DNA from: an uncultured archaeon
GTDB taxonomy: Archaea > Thermoproteota > Nitrososphaeria > Conexivisphaerales > CALBHZ01
Reading direction: 5' to 3'
Assembly: GCA_937892815.1 (NCBI GenBank)
Contig: CALBHZ010000131.1
Coordinates: 1 to 6,004, forward strand
DNA length: 6,004 nt
The notes under the pieces are model-generated. The model saw only the letters and a list, made by a program, of their open reading frames with translations, was not told where the DNA came from and did no database searches. Positions 4,736 to 6,004 of this stretch are shown one piece after another; within the stretch, counting starts at the first letter, position 1, and every line of letters begins with the position of its first letter. A program made the translations under genes and the position numbers.

Positions 4736-5659
4736 ATGAAAAAAGTGATAGCTCTCTCCGTTGTCCTAATTCTAGTATTAACTCTCGCTCCTTCCTTTAC
4801 GCTTACTAAATCGAATGGAGACCTCTCAAAACCGTTACCGGCCGTTAACGTTGAGTTGGTGAAGAAGGCGATAATAAAAGGGAAGCCTGCGGGAAAGGGC
4901 AAACCTACTAAGAACGTAGCTACCGGGGTATTAGGGGAACTATGTAGCGGCAATAGGTACGCGATAATCGTAGGCATATCCGATTATCCGGGAACCGAGA
5001 ACGATCTGAACTACGCAGACGATGATGCTATAGATACGTATAACACCTTAATTTCCGTCTACGGCTTCGATCCGGATAACATCGTCCTCCTGCTAGACCT
5101 CGATGCTACCTTTAGCGCTATATACAACGCCGTCCAAGATGTAGAGAGCAAAGCTCAACCTGGAGATGAAGTGGTTTTCTTCTTCAGCGGTCATGGAGCA
5201 AGAGGAAGGGTTGATGATGGGGATAAAGAACCGATCGATGAGGCGATAGTATCCCATAACGGAATCGAACTAGTCTACATCTGGGATGGACAGCTAAGGG
5301 ATTGGTTTTCAGATTTCAGCACTTCTAGGATTATCTTCATCTTCGATAGCTGTTTATCTGGGGGGATGACCGATCTATCGGCTAACGGTAGGGTTATAAG
5401 CATGGCTTCTACCGAGAACGGCCTTTCATATGAGAGCTCAGCGCTTCAAAACGGGGTATTCACCTACTTCTTCGTTCAAGAGGGAATGTATAACGGAAAT
5501 GCCGACGTGTACGATCACGATGACGACGGCGTTACTTCGGAGCCAAGCGATGTAACTATCGAGGAAGCTTTCGATTACGCTAAGGTTCATGTAGAAGATT
5601 ACGTAAGTAGACAACGACCAACGATCAGCGACCTGTTCGAGAACGACCTCCTACCCTAA
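4736..5659 (+). CDS. Secreted caspase-like (C14-type) cysteine protease
   Basis: A 307-residue exported protein with a caspase/metacaspase-type catalytic domain. Residues 1 to about 20 form a signal peptide (KK, then a hydrophobic stretch to residue 18) with no lipobox and no second membrane segment, so the mature enzyme should be outside the cell or in the envelope space. A pro-region rich in Lys, Gly and Pro (residues about 46-60) leads to the domain, which opens with NRYAIIVGISDYPG (73-86) and LNYADDDA (91-98). Catalytic His153 is in FFFSGHGAR and Cys206 in FIFDSCLSGG. The DGD....DEAIV stretch (161-172) resembles the metacaspase substrate-pocket region. An Asp-rich loop (260-272, DHDDDG...) followed by VTIEEAFDYA looks like a degenerate EF-hand calcium site. 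Only one other cysteine exists (Cys70). It has its own promoter, and the stop directly abuts the convergent gyaR stop. Family fold is confident; specificity (metacaspase-like basic or caspase-like acidic) and role are unknown. Confidence 0.85.
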   Translation: MKKVIALSVVLILVLTLAPSFTLTKSNGDLSKPLPAVNVELVKKAIIKGKPAGKGKPTKNVATGVLGELCSGNRYAIIVGISDYPGTENDLNYADDDAIDTYNTLISVYGFDPDNIVLLLDLDATFSAIYNAVQDVESKAQPGDEVVFFFSGHGARGRVDDGDKEPIDEAIVSHNGIELVYIWDGQLRDWFSDFSTSRIIFIFDSCLSGGMTDLSANGRVISMASTENGLSYESSALQNGVFTYFFVQEGMYNGNADVYDHDDDGVTSEPSDVTIEEAFDYAKVHVEDYVSRQRPTISDLFENDLLP

Positions 5660-6004
5660 CTATTTTTTGTAAATTTCCTCGTTAAAGACGTAAATAGGCC
5701 TTTCTCCTCTCAACGCCTTCACTACGTTTAACGCCGCTATTTCGGACATCTTCGCTCTAGTTCTGTAGCTCGCGCTTCCAATGTGGGGCGTTAAAACCAC
5801 GTTTTCCATCTTTACTAAGGGGCTATCTGGAGGCAAGGGCTCTTTCTCGAATACATCTAAGCCAGCTCCGGCTATCCAGCCTTCCTTAAGCGCCTTAATC
5901 AATGCCTTCTCATCGATAACTGGACCTCTCGCCGTATTGATCAATACAGCGTTCCTCTTCATCAACTTGAGCCTCCTCTCATCTATTAAGTGGTAGGCTG
6001 TCTC
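5660..6004 (-). CDS. gyaR: Glyoxylate reductase / D-2-hydroxyacid dehydrogenase, C-terminal part (5' end outside window)
   Basis: This is the last 114 residues of an NAD(P)-dependent D-isomer-specific 2-hydroxyacid dehydrogenase, most like archaeal glyoxylate reductase. It interconverts a 2-oxoacid such as glyoxylate and the matching 2-hydroxyacid. The frame stays open to the window edge, and the upstream codons read ETAYHLIDERRLKLMKR, continuous with the family, so the TTG at 5965 and the ATG at 5962 are internal. Visible hallmarks are INTARGPVIDEKAL, GAGLDVFEKEPLP with the catalytic-site Glu, and VLTPHIGSAS with the catalytic His. The nucleotide-binding GxGxxG and catalytic Arg lie beyond the edge. 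It ends AAA AAA TAG, with the stop directly against the caspase-like gene stop. Close relatives (hydroxypyruvate reductase, phosphoglycerate dehydrogenase) are possible; the ending after ERPIYVFNEEIYKK, with no extra ACT domain, favours glyoxylate reductase. Confidence 0.88.
   Translation of the reverse strand, partial: ETAYHLIDERRLKLMKRNAVLINTARGPVIDEKALIKALKEGWIAGAGLDVFEKEPLPPDSPLVKMENVVLTPHIGSASYRTRAKMSEIAALNVVKALRGERPIYVFNEEIYKK
5663..5668 (+). terminator. T6 run after the caspase-like gene (possible terminator)
   Basis: A run of six T residues begins 3 bp after the stop codon. Archaeal transcription often ends at such T tracts without a hairpin. The same bases encode the last two lysine codons of the convergent gene, so the run may be incidental. 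Confidence 0.35.

Noticed and set aside
5960..5965. TTG/ATG as start of a 101-residue dehydrogenase
   Set aside because: The upstream codons continue the family sequence to the edge, and the protein would lack its whole nucleotide-binding region.
1..6004. CRISPR arrays, transposons or attachment sites
   Set aside because: No spaced direct repeats, terminal inverted repeats, transposase motifs or tRNA-end duplications were seen.

Overview
The window (about 6 kb) reads as chromosome of a thermophilic archaeon. The promoters are archaeal (BRE plus TATA boxes about 25 bp ahead of start codons, several implying leaderless transcripts), arginine is coded mostly by AGG/AGA and isoleucine often by ATA, and the gene set includes a Hef-type helicase, an ADP-forming acyl-CoA synthetase subunit and an archaeal retropepsin-like protease. 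The Hef protein ends soon after helicase motif VI and has no ERCC4 nuclease domain. That architecture is known from Crenarchaeota and relatives rather than Euryarchaeota, so a TACK-lineage thermophile is the best guess. The species cannot be named from the sequence.

Layout from left to right: (1) the 3' part of a Hef/FANCM-like helicase gene (+), cut by the left edge; (2) converging on it with an 18-bp tail-to-tail overlap, the alpha subunit of an ADP-forming acetyl/acyl-CoA synthetase (-); (3) a 175-bp divergent intergenic region with a promoter for each side, a palindrome over the synthetase promoter and an unusual leader; (4) a two-gene MntA-HepT (MNT nucleotidyltransferase / HEPN RNase) toxin-antitoxin operon (+) with a 4-bp ATGA overlap; (5) deoC, deoxyribose-phosphate aldolase (+), on its own leaderless promoter; (6) a small clan-AA retropepsin-like aspartic protease (+) with a TTG start and an early hairpin; (7) a 233-bp A/T-rich intergenic region; (8) a secreted caspase-like (C14-type) cysteine protease (+); (9) abutting it stop-to-stop, the C-terminal part of a glyoxylate reductase/2-hydroxyacid dehydrogenase (-), cut by the right edge.

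Most genes appear to be separate transcription units; only mntA-hepT is a clear operon. The core metabolic and repair genes (hef, ACD alpha, deoC, gyaR) are interspersed with accessory ones. The accessory genes are an abortive-type toxin-antitoxin pair and two proteases of unrelated catalytic classes, one probably cytosolic and one exported. No mobile element, CRISPR array, tRNA or rRNA was seen. The least ordinary parts are the exported caspase-like protein with its Lys/Gly-rich pro-region and Asp-rich loop, its proximity to the retropepsin-like gene, and the leader of the synthetase gene, where a strong Shine-Dalgarno sequence serves a three-codon ORF that overlaps the real start.
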